Below are positions 16,158 to 23,500 of a DNA stretch of 33,683 bases, one piece after another. Below the pieces are notes generated by a model. It searched no databases. It was not told the DNA's origin and worked only from the letters and a program-made list of their open reading frames with translations. The stretch comes from JBGQAS01 sp964498605 (GTDB lineage Bacteria; Chloroflexota; Anaerolineae; Anaerolineales; Anaerolineaceae). Each line of letters starts with the position of its first letter. Within the stretch, counting starts at the first letter, position 1. Location: positions 1 through 33,683 of the forward strand of contig CAZCHK010000020.1 of assembly GCA_964498605.1 (NCBI GenBank), in the 5' to 3' direction. The translations under genes were made by a program, and so were the position numbers.

Positions 16158-16952
16158 CTACTTCCACTTGGTCAGGATGTTCTCGCGTTGAAAGACTTTC
16201 ACTCCCAAATAGATCATGCCCACATCGATGGCAGCGATCGCCACGCAGAAAAGCAGCATGATCAGCCCGTTCAGGATGAGCAGCCCGGTCATCTGGCCAA
16301 AAACCAGCACCAGGACGGGAACGATGAGAACGGCCGAAATCTGCTCCGCTGCGCGTGGATCGCTCACCCGCGAAGACACCATCACCGCGAAGATGACCGC
16401 CAGCACAGCCATGAGCGGTCCCGCCAGGAATACGGCCAGGATCCACACCGGACCCAGGATGTGACTGATGACGACCTTCGAAACCCCGATCAGGGGAAGG
16501 CTGGCCACGAACAGCCCGAAGCTCAGCCAGGTCGCCCCGATGGCGGGGATGACCGCCGCCATGATCTTGCCCATCAGCAGCTCGCGGGTTGAGATGGGTG
16601 TGGCCAGCAGCGGCTCCAGGCTGCGCGTGGTTTTTTCACCCACGATGCTGTAGGCGGCAATGGTAATCGGGATCATGATGGGGATGAGCATGTAAAACAT
16701 GAGGAATTCATTGGCCAGAAAAATTTGAACGCAATCCGCTTCAGATACCGCCTGGCTGCCGCACATGGCCGAATACGCCGCGGAAATGTCGGATGAATCC
16801 CCGCCCCCGGTCATCGAGTGACTGGTGAAATATAGGATCACGATGGGAAGGACCGTGAACAGCAGCGGCATAAAGATGGTCACGAACAGGACCAGCTTGT
16901 TCTTGAAAACCTCCGCCCATTCCTTTTCAACGATTGTCTTGACCCTGTCCAT
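16158..16952 (-). CDS. ABC-2 type transporter permease
   Basis: The start at ATG 16952 overlaps the stop of the ATPase gene by one base (TGATG). Upstream in-frame starts lie inside that gene. The 264-residue permease begins with a cytoplasmic amphipathic helix (DRVKTIVEKEWAEVFKN) and has about six membrane helices. The first (KLVLFVTIFMPLLFTVLPIVILYF) is followed by an extracellular loop with two cysteines (MCGSQAVSEADCVQ) that could form a disulfide. The motif GEKTTRSLEPLLATPISTRELLMGKI is the ABC-2 coupling element between helices 2 and 3. This family includes NatB and drug or lipid exporters. With the neighbouring ATPase it forms a half-transporter pair that exports an unknown substrate. 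Confidence 0.9.
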   Translation of the reverse strand: MDRVKTIVEKEWAEVFKNKLVLFVTIFMPLLFTVLPIVILYFTSHSMTGGGDSSDISAAYSAMCGSQAVSEADCVQIFLANEFLMFYMLIPIMIPITIAAYSIVGEKTTRSLEPLLATPISTRELLMGKIMAAVIPAIGATWLSFGLFVASLPLIGVSKVVISHILGPVWILAVFLAGPLMAVLAVIFAVMVSSRVSDPRAAEQISAVLIVPVLVLVFGQMTGLLILNGLIMLLFCVAIAAIDVGMIYLGVKVFQRENILTKWK

Positions 16953-17896
16953 CAGGCACCTGTTCCTTCCTGGCCGTCCCTGATCAGCTTCAAATACACA
17001 TCTTCCAGCGAGTGGCGCACCTCGCCGACGAATTGAATCTCCGCTCCCGCCTCGACCAGCGTCTTGATGATGCGGGGGTTCTGCCCCTCCGGGTCGTCCA
17101 GCCCGACCACAAAGCGCTGTCCATCGATGCTGACCTCCTTGATTCCGCTGATCCTGCCGAGGAGGTCTTTCCACTCCGGTCGCAGTTCACGCAGGTGAAA
17201 GACCACCTTGCGTCCGTACAGCTGCTTGCGCAGATTCAGCGGCGTGTCCACGGTCACCAGGCGGGTTCTGAAAATGGCGATGCGCTGACAAAGCCGGTCG
17301 GCCTCGTCGAGGTTATGCGTGCAGATGAAAATGGTGCGTCCCTCGATCTTCAGGTCCTCGATGAAATCCCGGACCAGCCTGGCGGCTTCCGGATCCAGTC
17401 CACTGGTCGGCTCATCCAGGAAAAGCACTTCTGGCTCGTGCAGCAGCGCGCGGGCGATGGCCAATTTTTGGCGCATGCCCTTGGAGAAGCTGCCCACCTC
17501 ATCATGACGCCGGTCATACAACCCGAGCATTTTTAAATACTTGCTCACCTGACCCTGCACATCCGCCACCCGGTACAGGCGGGCAAAGATGCTCAGGTTG
17601 CGCTCCGCAGAAAGGCGATCGTACATGCCCGGCGACTCGGTCAGGATGCCAACCGACTGCCGGATCTGCTGGTCGTCCCGGCCTACAACGCGCTCGTTGA
17701 CCCAGGCCCTCCCGGAACTGGGGGCGATCAGGCACGCCAGCATGCGCACGGTGGTCGTCTTCCCCGCGCCGTTGGGACCAAGAAAACCGAACGCTTCTCC
17801 CCTGGCAATTTCCAGCGACAGGTCGTCCACGGCCAGGACGGATGCCGCTTTCTTCCCCATGTTGAATGTTTTGGACAGGTGTTCAATGCGGATCAT
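16952..17896 (-). CDS. ABC transporter ATP-binding protein (NatA/drug-export type)
   Basis: This 314-residue ATPase powers the adjacent ABC-2 permease. Walker A is GPNGAGKT (40-47), the signature SFSKGMRQKL is at ~136-145, and Walker B VLFLDEPTSGLDP at ~157-169. The His switch lies in ICTHNLDEADRL. The C-terminal ~80 residues (RKVVFHLRELRPEWKDLLGRISGIKEVS...) form the extra beta domain common in NatA/CcmA-like export ATPases. It starts at ATG 17896 with GAGGAAG upstream, behind a good promoter, and is the first gene of the operon ATPase-permease-lipoprotein. Confidence 0.93.
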   Translation of the reverse strand: MIRIEHLSKTFNMGKKAASVLAVDDLSLEIARGEAFGFLGPNGAGKTTTVRMLACLIAPSSGRAWVNERVVGRDDQQIRQSVGILTESPGMYDRLSAERNLSIFARLYRVADVQGQVSKYLKMLGLYDRRHDEVGSFSKGMRQKLAIARALLHEPEVLFLDEPTSGLDPEAARLVRDFIEDLKIEGRTIFICTHNLDEADRLCQRIAIFRTRLVTVDTPLNLRKQLYGRKVVFHLRELRPEWKDLLGRISGIKEVSIDGQRFVVGLDDPEGQNPRIIKTLVEAGAEIQFVGEVRHSLEDVYLKLIRDGQEGTGA

Positions 17897-17922
17897 GTTC
17901 GCTTCCTCAATAAAGAAGTATG

Positions 17923-17950
17923 ATTATAATCCCACTTCCTTGTTTGGCAA
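17923..17950 (-). promoter_or_regulatory. promoter of the ABC transporter operon
   Basis: On the minus strand TTGCCA (17950-17945) is separated by 16 bases from a perfect TATAAT (17928-17923). A leader of about 20 bases carries GAGGAAG before the ATPase ATG. Confidence 0.65.
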
Positions 17951-17988
17951 TTGCATTTTCGTGACAAATTTATCGTTTTTTATCATTA

Positions 17989-17998
17989 TTATGCATAA
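17989..17998. promoter_or_regulatory. AT-rich palindrome upstream of the Lrp-type gene
   Basis: TTATGCATAA is a perfect 10-bp palindrome just upstream of the -35 box of the regulator gene, inside a long AT-rich stretch (about 17950-18030) between divergent genes. Lrp-family proteins prefer AT-rich dyads, so this is a candidate autoregulatory site, by position only. Confidence 0.35.
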
Positions 17999-18003
17999 AT
18001 ATG

Positions 18004-18032
18004 TTGACTTTTATGACGAATATTTATAGAAT
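18004..18032 (+). promoter_or_regulatory. promoter of the Lrp-type regulator, probably leaderless
   Basis: TTGACT (18004-18009), a 17-base spacer and TAGAAT (18027-18032) are followed by exactly 6 bases before ATG 18039. Transcription should start at or next to the start codon, and no Shine-Dalgarno sequence is present. Confidence 0.65.
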
Positions 18033-18038
18033 ACTGTT

Positions 18039-18506
18039 ATGGGTGACACAAACGACACTACCTGTTCAGATAATTTTGATCAAATCGATCAAAAGATCAT
18101 CGCCGCACTGCAGGAAGACGGTCGCGTGCCTTTCGCGACCATCGCCGAGAGGCTAAACGTCTCCCCGGGAATGATCCGCATCCGCTACAACAAATTGGTT
18201 GAGACGGGGTGCCTTAAAGTGGCCGCCATCACCAACCCGCTGCGATTGGGGTACACTTCCATGGCGTTCATTGGGATCCGCGTGGAAGGCGCCAAGATGA
18301 TGTCGATCGCCGAGAAGATCTCCAGGCTCAGCGAGGTGATCTACCTGGTCGCCACCAGCGGCGCTTACGACATCATGGCAGAGGTCATCTGCCGGGACCA
18401 GGACCACCTGCTCAAATTCCTGACCGAAAAGCTGTACGCCATCGACGGCGTGCGGGAATCCGAGACGTTCATCCACCTAAAGATCGTGAAAGAAGTCTAC
18501 TTTTAA
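18039..18506 (+). CDS. Lrp/AsnC-family transcriptional regulator
   Basis: This 155-residue protein has the two standard parts of the family. An N-terminal helix-turn-helix spans ~14-62 (FDQIDQKIIAALQEDGRVPFATIAERLNVSPGMIRIRYNKLVETGCLK); the recognition helix is around SPGMIRIRYNKL. The C-terminal RAM effector domain spans ~68-150, with FIGIRVEGAKM, VIYLVATSGAYDIMAEVICRD and a final FIHLKIVKEVYF strand. RAM domains bind amino acids or related small ligands at the oligomer interface. The gene lies directly upstream of the permease/aminotransferase/oxidoreductase cassette, with an intrinsic terminator between. Control of that cassette by its amino acid or amine substrate is the obvious inference. 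Confidence 0.93.
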   Translation: MGDTNDTTCSDNFDQIDQKIIAALQEDGRVPFATIAERLNVSPGMIRIRYNKLVETGCLKVAAITNPLRLGYTSMAFIGIRVEGAKMMSIAEKISRLSEVIYLVATSGAYDIMAEVICRDQDHLLKFLTEKLYAIDGVRESETFIHLKIVKEVYF

Positions 18507-18519
18507 ATCAGGCAGGGTT

Positions 18520-18553
18520 GGGACTTCGCTCCGTGCGGAGTCCCTTTATTTAT
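18520..18553 (+). terminator. intrinsic terminator between regulator and cassette
   Basis: GGGACTTCGC and GCGGAGTCCC pair over 10 bp (one G-U) around a TCCGT loop and are followed by TTTATTTATT. It starts 13 bases after the regulator stop and ends 22 bases before the next ATG, leaving no evident room for a separate promoter. Read-through may feed the downstream cassette. Confidence 0.8.
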
Positions 18554-18575
18554 TAAATATTTCAAGGAGAAGAAC

Positions 18576-19781
18576 ATGAGAGTACTGTTGGTTGGTGTCG
18601 GCGGAGTGGGAGAAGCCATCGCGGCGATTTCCAGGCCCCGCCCATGGATGGAGCTGGTGGTGCTGGCGGATTACAACAAGAAGCGCGCGCTCGAGGTGCA
18701 GACCAAAATGGGTGATAAGAAGCGCTTCCCGGTGGAGTTCGTGGACGCGGGCAAGCGGGACATGATCGTGGACCTGGCTAAGAAGCACAAGGTGGACATG
18801 ATCATGAATGCCTGCGACCCGTCCTTTAATGTGCCCATCTTCGAGGCGGCGTACAAGTACGGCTGCAACTACATGGACATGGCCATGACCCTCTCCGAGC
18901 CGCATCCCACCCAGCCGTTCAAGAAGTGCGGCGTCAAACTGGGCGATTACCAGTTCGAGCGGGCAGAAAAATGGGAGAAAAAGGGGCTCCTGGCCATGGT
19001 CGGGCTGGGCGTGGAACCCGGCATGGCGGACGTCTTCGCCCGGTACGCCCAGGACCACCTGTTCGACGAGATCGACGAGGTCGGCGTGCGCGACGGCGCC
19101 AACCTGACCGTCAAAGGCTATGATTTCGCGCCGAACTTCTCCATCTGGACGACCATCGAAGAGTGTTTGAACCCGCCCATCATCTGGGAAAAGGGCAAGA
19201 AATGGTACACCACCGAGCCTTTCAGTGAGCCCGAAATCTTCGACTTCCCCGAGGGCATCGGCAAGCTGGAAGTGATCAACGTGGAACACGAAGAGGTGCT
19301 GCTGGTACCGCGCTGGATCAAGTGCAACCGCGTCACCTTCAAGTACGCCCTGGGGGATCAGTTCATCGATGTCCTGCGCACGCTGCACATGATCGGCCTG
19401 GACAACAAAAATCCAATCCGGGTCAAGGATGTCAGGGTCGCCCCGCGCGACGTGGTGGCGGCCTGCCTGCCCGATCCGGCGCACCTGGGTCATCTCATGG
19501 AAGGCAAGACCTGCGCCGGCACGTGGATCAAAGGCACCAAGGACGGCAAACCGCGCCAGGTGTACATCTACCAGGTGGCGGACAACAAGCAGTGCATGAA
19601 GAAATGGGATTGCCAGGCTGTTGTAGCGCAGACCGCTTTCAACGCTGTGATTGGGTTCGACCTGATCGAGCACGGCGTCTGGAAAGCCGTCGGCGTGAAG
19701 GGTCCCGAGGCGTTTGACGCTCTGCCCTTCATGGAGAAAATGGCCGGCTATGGGTTCCCGTACGGCATCAAGGAAATGTAA
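18576..19781 (+). CDS. saccharopine-dehydrogenase-like NAD(P)-binding oxidoreductase
   Basis: This 401-residue enzyme begins with a Rossmann fold, MRVLLVGVGGVGEAIAA, whose GXGGXG loop is at ~7-12. The acidic second-strand end VVLADYN favours NAD(H). MNACDPSFNVPIFEAAYKYGCNYMDMAM and VGLGVEPGMADVFARYA are typical of the saccharopine dehydrogenase/lysine-6-dehydrogenase/carboxynorspermidine dehydrogenase superfamily, which interconverts secondary amines or imines with amino acids and aldehydes. Which of these reactions it performs cannot be decided from sequence. It is the first gene of the cassette, with AAGGAGA before ATG 18576 and 24 bases to the permease. In this context it may handle an imine derived from a diamino compound such as lysine, or act on the same substrate as the aminotransferase. 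Confidence 0.85.
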   Translation: MRVLLVGVGGVGEAIAAISRPRPWMELVVLADYNKKRALEVQTKMGDKKRFPVEFVDAGKRDMIVDLAKKHKVDMIMNACDPSFNVPIFEAAYKYGCNYMDMAMTLSEPHPTQPFKKCGVKLGDYQFERAEKWEKKGLLAMVGLGVEPGMADVFARYAQDHLFDEIDEVGVRDGANLTVKGYDFAPNFSIWTTIEECLNPPIIWEKGKKWYTTEPFSEPEIFDFPEGIGKLEVINVEHEEVLLVPRWIKCNRVTFKYALGDQFIDVLRTLHMIGLDNKNPIRVKDVRVAPRDVVAACLPDPAHLGHLMEGKTCAGTWIKGTKDGKPRQVYIYQVADNKQCMKKWDCQAVVAQTAFNAVIGFDLIEHGVWKAVGVKGPEAFDALPFMEKMAGYGFPYGIKEM

Positions 19782-19805
19782 ACACATTTAGAAGGAGGAG
19801 AAATA

Positions 19806-21521
19806 ATGGCTGAAATACAAGGTAAGGGTCTGGAGATCAGGCAGGAGACCAAGAAGCTGAAGCGCGAGCTGACGCTGCTGCCCCTGTTTGCCATGATCTA
19901 CTTCACCGTCTGCGGTGGAGCATTCGGCGCTGAGCCCATGGTTGGCCTGTCCGGTCCAGGAATGGCTCTCATTTTAATGGTGGTCACGCCGCTCCTTTTC
20001 AGCATCCCGAACATGCTCATGGTGCGCGAAATGAACTCACTGATGCCCCACGAGGGCGGTTACTACCACTGGGTCAAGCAGGCTTTCGGCCCGTTTGCCG
20101 GTTTCCTGGCTGGCTGGATGAACTGGGTGGTCTCCTGGGTGGACGTATCGATCTACCCGGTCTGGGCCGCCATGTACCTGTCGTTCTTCATTCCCCAGCT
20201 GGACGAGGGCCTGACGATCGGTTCGCTGAGCCTGTCCCCGGCCCTCCTGCAGTGGATCGTGGCGGTCATCATCATCTGGCTGATCTCTGCTTTGCAGGTA
20301 CGCGGTGCGCGCTTCTCGGGCCTGTTCGCCAACTGGCTGGGGCTGGTCATGATCATCCCGCTGGTCCTGATGTCGGGCGTCGGTATCTACAACTGGATCC
20401 AGAGCGGTCAAACGTTGCAGATCCCGCTGCTGCCCCAGGGGCAATCCCCAACCATCAACGCGCTGTTCACGTCCTTCAGCACGGGATTGTTCGTTGCCAT
20501 GTGGAACTTCATGGGCTGGGAGCTGCCCACCGTGGCGGGTTCTGAGATCGTCAAGCCCAAGAAGACCTACCCGGCAGCGATGATCCTTGTGCTCATTGCT
20601 GCGTTCGCCACCTACTCCATCCCCACCATCGCCGGGCTGCAGGGAGGCGCCGGCGCCGACGAGCGGTACCTGGTGTGGGGTCAGGAACCCTGGGACACCA
20701 TCCCCCTGGCGGCAGCGGAAGCCTATGACAACGGCGCGTCGAGCGAGGAGTTTGCCGCGATCATGGAAGAGCAGTACGCTCTGGTGGAGAGCGGTGCGGA
20801 AATCGAGTACGCGGATCAAACCATGGGAACGCTGATGATCCAGGAGTACGGCATCACCAAGGCCACCATGGAGGAGTGGGGCGCGGATACGGAAGCTGAT
20901 TTTGGCTGGGAGTTCACGGACATCTCCGTGAAGATTGGTGAAGCCACCAAAGGCGCGGAGAAGTGGATGCCCCAGCTGCTGGGCACGCTGGTGGCAGTCT
21001 CCGCCATCCTCTCCATGATCGGACTGTTCATCGGCAACGGCCTTGGCGGCACGCGCATCCCCTTCGCCATGGCCGAGGACGGCATGATGCCCAAGTTTCT
21101 GGTCAAGGTGCACCCCAGGTATGGTACACCCTGGGTGTCCATCATCATCTGCGGCGTCATCTTTTCGATCTTCTCTCTCTCCACGTTCCAGGCCCTGGTG
21201 GTCCTGGATGTCCTGCTGAACATGCTGGTGCTGTTCGCGGAGATCCTGGCGCTGCTGGTCATGCGCAAGAAGAGGCCCGACCTGCCGCGCCAGAAGGTCG
21301 GAGGCGGATTGCTCGGGCTGATCTACATCGTCGGCGCTCCCGCCCTCATCATCACCGTCGCCATCATTAGTCAGGTGGTCTCGGAAGGATGGGGAGCGAT
21401 CTGGCTGGGGCTGGCGGCAATTGCCATCGGTGCCTTTCTATACTTCCCCATCCGCAAGTGGGTCAAGCCGGGCGTTCCTGACGTGGACCCCTACAAGTCC
21501 TCTGAGGACGGCGAAGTCTAA
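19806..21521 (+). CDS. APC-family amino acid/polyamine permease with loop insertion
   Basis: This 571-residue transporter has about 12 membrane helices. The first helix carries CGGAFGAEPMVGLSGPG (~36-52), which recalls the GGPFG-E motif of polyamine:H+ symporter relatives rather than the GSGIF turn of many amino acid permeases. NFMGWELPTVAGSEIVKPKKTYP (~234-256) is the helix-6 region. An acidic, soluble stretch at about residues 297-372 is inserted between the helix ending SIPTIAGLQ and the helix starting near QLLGTLVAVSAIL; most APC proteins have a short loop there. The remaining topology is standard. It sits between the dehydrogenase and the first aldehyde oxidoreductase, so it most likely imports the cassette's substrate. 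An AAGGAGGAG ribosome site precedes ATG. Confidence 0.88.
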   Translation: MAEIQGKGLEIRQETKKLKRELTLLPLFAMIYFTVCGGAFGAEPMVGLSGPGMALILMVVTPLLFSIPNMLMVREMNSLMPHEGGYYHWVKQAFGPFAGFLAGWMNWVVSWVDVSIYPVWAAMYLSFFIPQLDEGLTIGSLSLSPALLQWIVAVIIIWLISALQVRGARFSGLFANWLGLVMIIPLVLMSGVGIYNWIQSGQTLQIPLLPQGQSPTINALFTSFSTGLFVAMWNFMGWELPTVAGSEIVKPKKTYPAAMILVLIAAFATYSIPTIAGLQGGAGADERYLVWGQEPWDTIPLAAAEAYDNGASSEEFAAIMEEQYALVESGAEIEYADQTMGTLMIQEYGITKATMEEWGADTEADFGWEFTDISVKIGEATKGAEKWMPQLLGTLVAVSAILSMIGLFIGNGLGGTRIPFAMAEDGMMPKFLVKVHPRYGTPWVSIIICGVIFSIFSLSTFQALVVLDVLLNMLVLFAEILALLVMRKKRPDLPRQKVGGGLLGLIYIVGAPALIITVAIISQVVSEGWGAIWLGLAAIAIGAFLYFPIRKWVKPGVPDVDPYKSSEDGEV

Positions 21522-21534
21522 TTCTTGATCGACC

Positions 21535-21564
21535 ATTCCCCTCCCTCCCCCGAGGGAGGGGAAT
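21535..21564 (+). terminator. strong G/C hairpin between permease and oxidoreductase genes
   Basis: Two 13-base arms (21535-21547 and 21552-21564) are perfectly complementary around a CCCC loop. There is no T-run after it, and AGGAGGAG of the next gene follows within 10 bases. It could be a weak terminator, an mRNA-stabilising end for the upstream transcript, or a processing site that lowers expression of the downstream genes. Confidence 0.55.
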
Positions 21565-21583
21565 CTGTATAATAGGAGGAGAT

Positions 21584-23500
21584 ATGCCATACGGTTATAA
21601 CGGCAAAATCCTGCACATCTGCCTGACAACGGGCAAATTTGAGGTTGAGCAGCCACCCGAAAGTTTTTACCGCACCTACATGGGCGGCAGCGCCATGGGT
21701 GTGTATTATGTGCTTAAAGAAACCCCGGTGCACACCCCCGCCCTGGCTCCGGAAAGCGTCCTGACCTTCATGATCAGCGTGGTGACCGGGGTGGCTATCT
21801 CCGGACAGTCGCGTATCAACGTCAACGCGCGCTCCCCTCTGACGGGGGCGATCGGCGACTCGCAGGCGGGTGGATTCATTCCTGCTGAGCTCAAATTTGC
21901 CGGCTTCGACGGTATCGTTGTCACGGGCAAATCACCGCGGCCGGTTTACCTCTACATCCGCGACGGGTCTTTTGAGCTGCGCGACGCCAAAGCCCTGCGC
22001 GGCAAGACCACCGCTGAAGCGGAGGACATAATCCGCTTCGAGCTGGACGACCCCAAGGTGCAGATCATGCAGCACGGCCCGGCAGCTGAGCAGGGCGTGC
22101 TGTTCTCCAGCATCGTCAACATGTGCAGCCGCAACAACGGACGCACGGGGATGGGCCTGGTCATGGCCAGCAAGAACCTGCGCGCCGTCGCCGTGCGCGG
22201 CACGTGCAAACCAAGCGTCGCGGACCCAAAGTCGCTCACCGCACTGGCCAAACAGGGCGTCGCCTGGATCGAAGGCAACCTGGATGTCAAGGGCATCGCC
22301 GAACTGGGCACCCCCGCGGTCGTCCTGCCGCAGAACGCCATGGGTACCCTCCCCACCCGCAACTACACGGAGGGCCAGTTCGAAAAAGCCGAGGAGATCA
22401 GCGGGGAGAGGATGAGCGACACGATCCTCAAGCGCCGCGACACGTGTTTTGCCTGCGCTGTGCGCTGCAAGCGCGTGGTCGAGGTCAAGGAAGGCGACTA
22501 CCCGGTCGATCCCCGCTACGGGGGACCCGAGTACGAGACGCTGAGCACGTTTGGATCCTATTGCGGTGTGTACGATCTGGCAGCGGTCAGCCACGCCAAC
22601 CAGCTGTGCAACATGTACGGCGTGGACACGATCTCCTGCGGCGCAACGGTGGCTTTCGCTATGGAGTGCTTTGAAAAGGGGATCATCGGCCTGAGAGAGA
22701 CAGGAGGCCTGGATCTGCGCTTCGGAAAGGCGGCATCCATGGTCAAGGCTGTCAGGCAAATCGTCATGGGCGAGGGTTTACTGGGAAAAACGCTCGGACA
22801 GGGTTCGGCGCGGGCAGCCAAGGATTGGGGCAACGGCGCCGAGGATCTGCTGATCACGGTAAAGGGGCAGGAGGCTCCCGCGCATATGCCGCAGGCCAAA
22901 AAGAGCCTGGCTCTGATCTACGCGGTCAACCCGTTTGGCGCGGACCATCAGTCCAGCGAACACGACCCGATGTACGAAAAGGGCCTGGCCACCGACCAAT
23001 ATCTGGACAACCTGGCCCAGCTGGGCCTGCGCGACCCGACCCCGCAGAACGATTTTGGCGCCGAGAAGGTGCGTTTTACCTGGCTGGGAGAGCTGTTCTA
23101 CAGCCTGATGGACACGCTGGATCTGTGCCAGTTCGTGTGGGGGCCGGCCTGGTGCCTCTTCGGTCCACGGGAAACAGTGGACATGGTGCGTTTCGTGACC
23201 GGATGGGACGTGAGCCTGGAAGAGCTGCTCGAAGTGGGCAGGCGCAGGCTGAACCTGATGCGCGTGTACAACGCCCGGGAGGGCTTCTCGCGCCAGGATG
23301 ACGCGCTGCCGGCGAAATTCTTCAAGCCCCTGGCAGGCGAAGGCCCCACCGCCGGAGTGGCCGTGGATAAGGCCGAGCTGGAAGCCGCGCTGGACCAGTA
23401 CTACCGCCTGAACGAATGGACAGCCAACGGGGTTCCCACCCCCGATCTGTTAAAAAGGATTCAACTGGAATGGGCGGTTCAGTACCTGCCCGATCAATGA
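21584..23500 (+). CDS. aldehyde:ferredoxin oxidoreductase (tungsten/molybdenum)
   Basis: This 638-residue enzyme belongs to the AOR family, which oxidises aldehydes to carboxylic acids with ferredoxin using a tungsto-bispyranopterin and a [4Fe-4S] cluster. The N-terminal pterin-binding domain includes INVNARSPLTGAIGDSQAGG (~78-97) and FAGFDGIVVTGKS. The four cluster cysteines are all present: C288, C291 and C295 in DTCFACAVRCKR, and C515 in DTLDLCQF. GGPEYET (~313-319) provides the conserved glutamate, and GADHQSSEHDP (~452-462) the histidine region. The start at ATG 21584 follows AGGAGG. No AorA-like ferredoxin subunit or MoaD-like gene is adjacent, so it probably works alone with soluble ferredoxin. 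The adjacent aminotransferase suggests that its aldehyde is made by transamination. Confidence 0.94.
   Translation: MPYGYNGKILHICLTTGKFEVEQPPESFYRTYMGGSAMGVYYVLKETPVHTPALAPESVLTFMISVVTGVAISGQSRINVNARSPLTGAIGDSQAGGFIPAELKFAGFDGIVVTGKSPRPVYLYIRDGSFELRDAKALRGKTTAEAEDIIRFELDDPKVQIMQHGPAAEQGVLFSSIVNMCSRNNGRTGMGLVMASKNLRAVAVRGTCKPSVADPKSLTALAKQGVAWIEGNLDVKGIAELGTPAVVLPQNAMGTLPTRNYTEGQFEKAEEISGERMSDTILKRRDTCFACAVRCKRVVEVKEGDYPVDPRYGGPEYETLSTFGSYCGVYDLAAVSHANQLCNMYGVDTISCGATVAFAMECFEKGIIGLRETGGLDLRFGKAASMVKAVRQIVMGEGLLGKTLGQGSARAAKDWGNGAEDLLITVKGQEAPAHMPQAKKSLALIYAVNPFGADHQSSEHDPMYEKGLATDQYLDNLAQLGLRDPTPQNDFGAEKVRFTWLGELFYSLMDTLDLCQFVWGPAWCLFGPRETVDMVRFVTGWDVSLEELLEVGRRRLNLMRVYNAREGFSRQDDALPAKFFKPLAGEGPTAGVAVDKAELEAALDQYYRLNEWTANGVPTPDLLKRIQLEWAVQYLPDQ

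Noticed and set aside
16953..17174. Upstream extension of the ABC-2 permease reading frame
   Set aside because: It lies inside the ATPase gene in another frame and encodes Arg/Gly-rich sequence; the ATG at 16952 gives the family N-terminus.
18546..19787. Long minus-strand open frame of 413 codons opposite the saccharopine-dehydrogenase-like gene
   Set aside because: It is antisense to a gene with clear family motifs; high GC at third positions creates such frames. No ribosome site or recognisable domain.
20037..21113. Minus-strand open frame of 358 codons opposite the cassette permease
   Set aside because: Its product is rich in Arg, His, Gln and Asp with no fold or motif, as expected of the complement of a membrane protein gene.
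21568..21573. TATAAT as a promoter -10 box for the first oxidoreductase
   Set aside because: It ends 10 bases before ATG with the Shine-Dalgarno sequence immediately after it, so a transcript starting 7 bases downstream would lose that site. It also directly follows the hairpin. Operon transcription is more likely.
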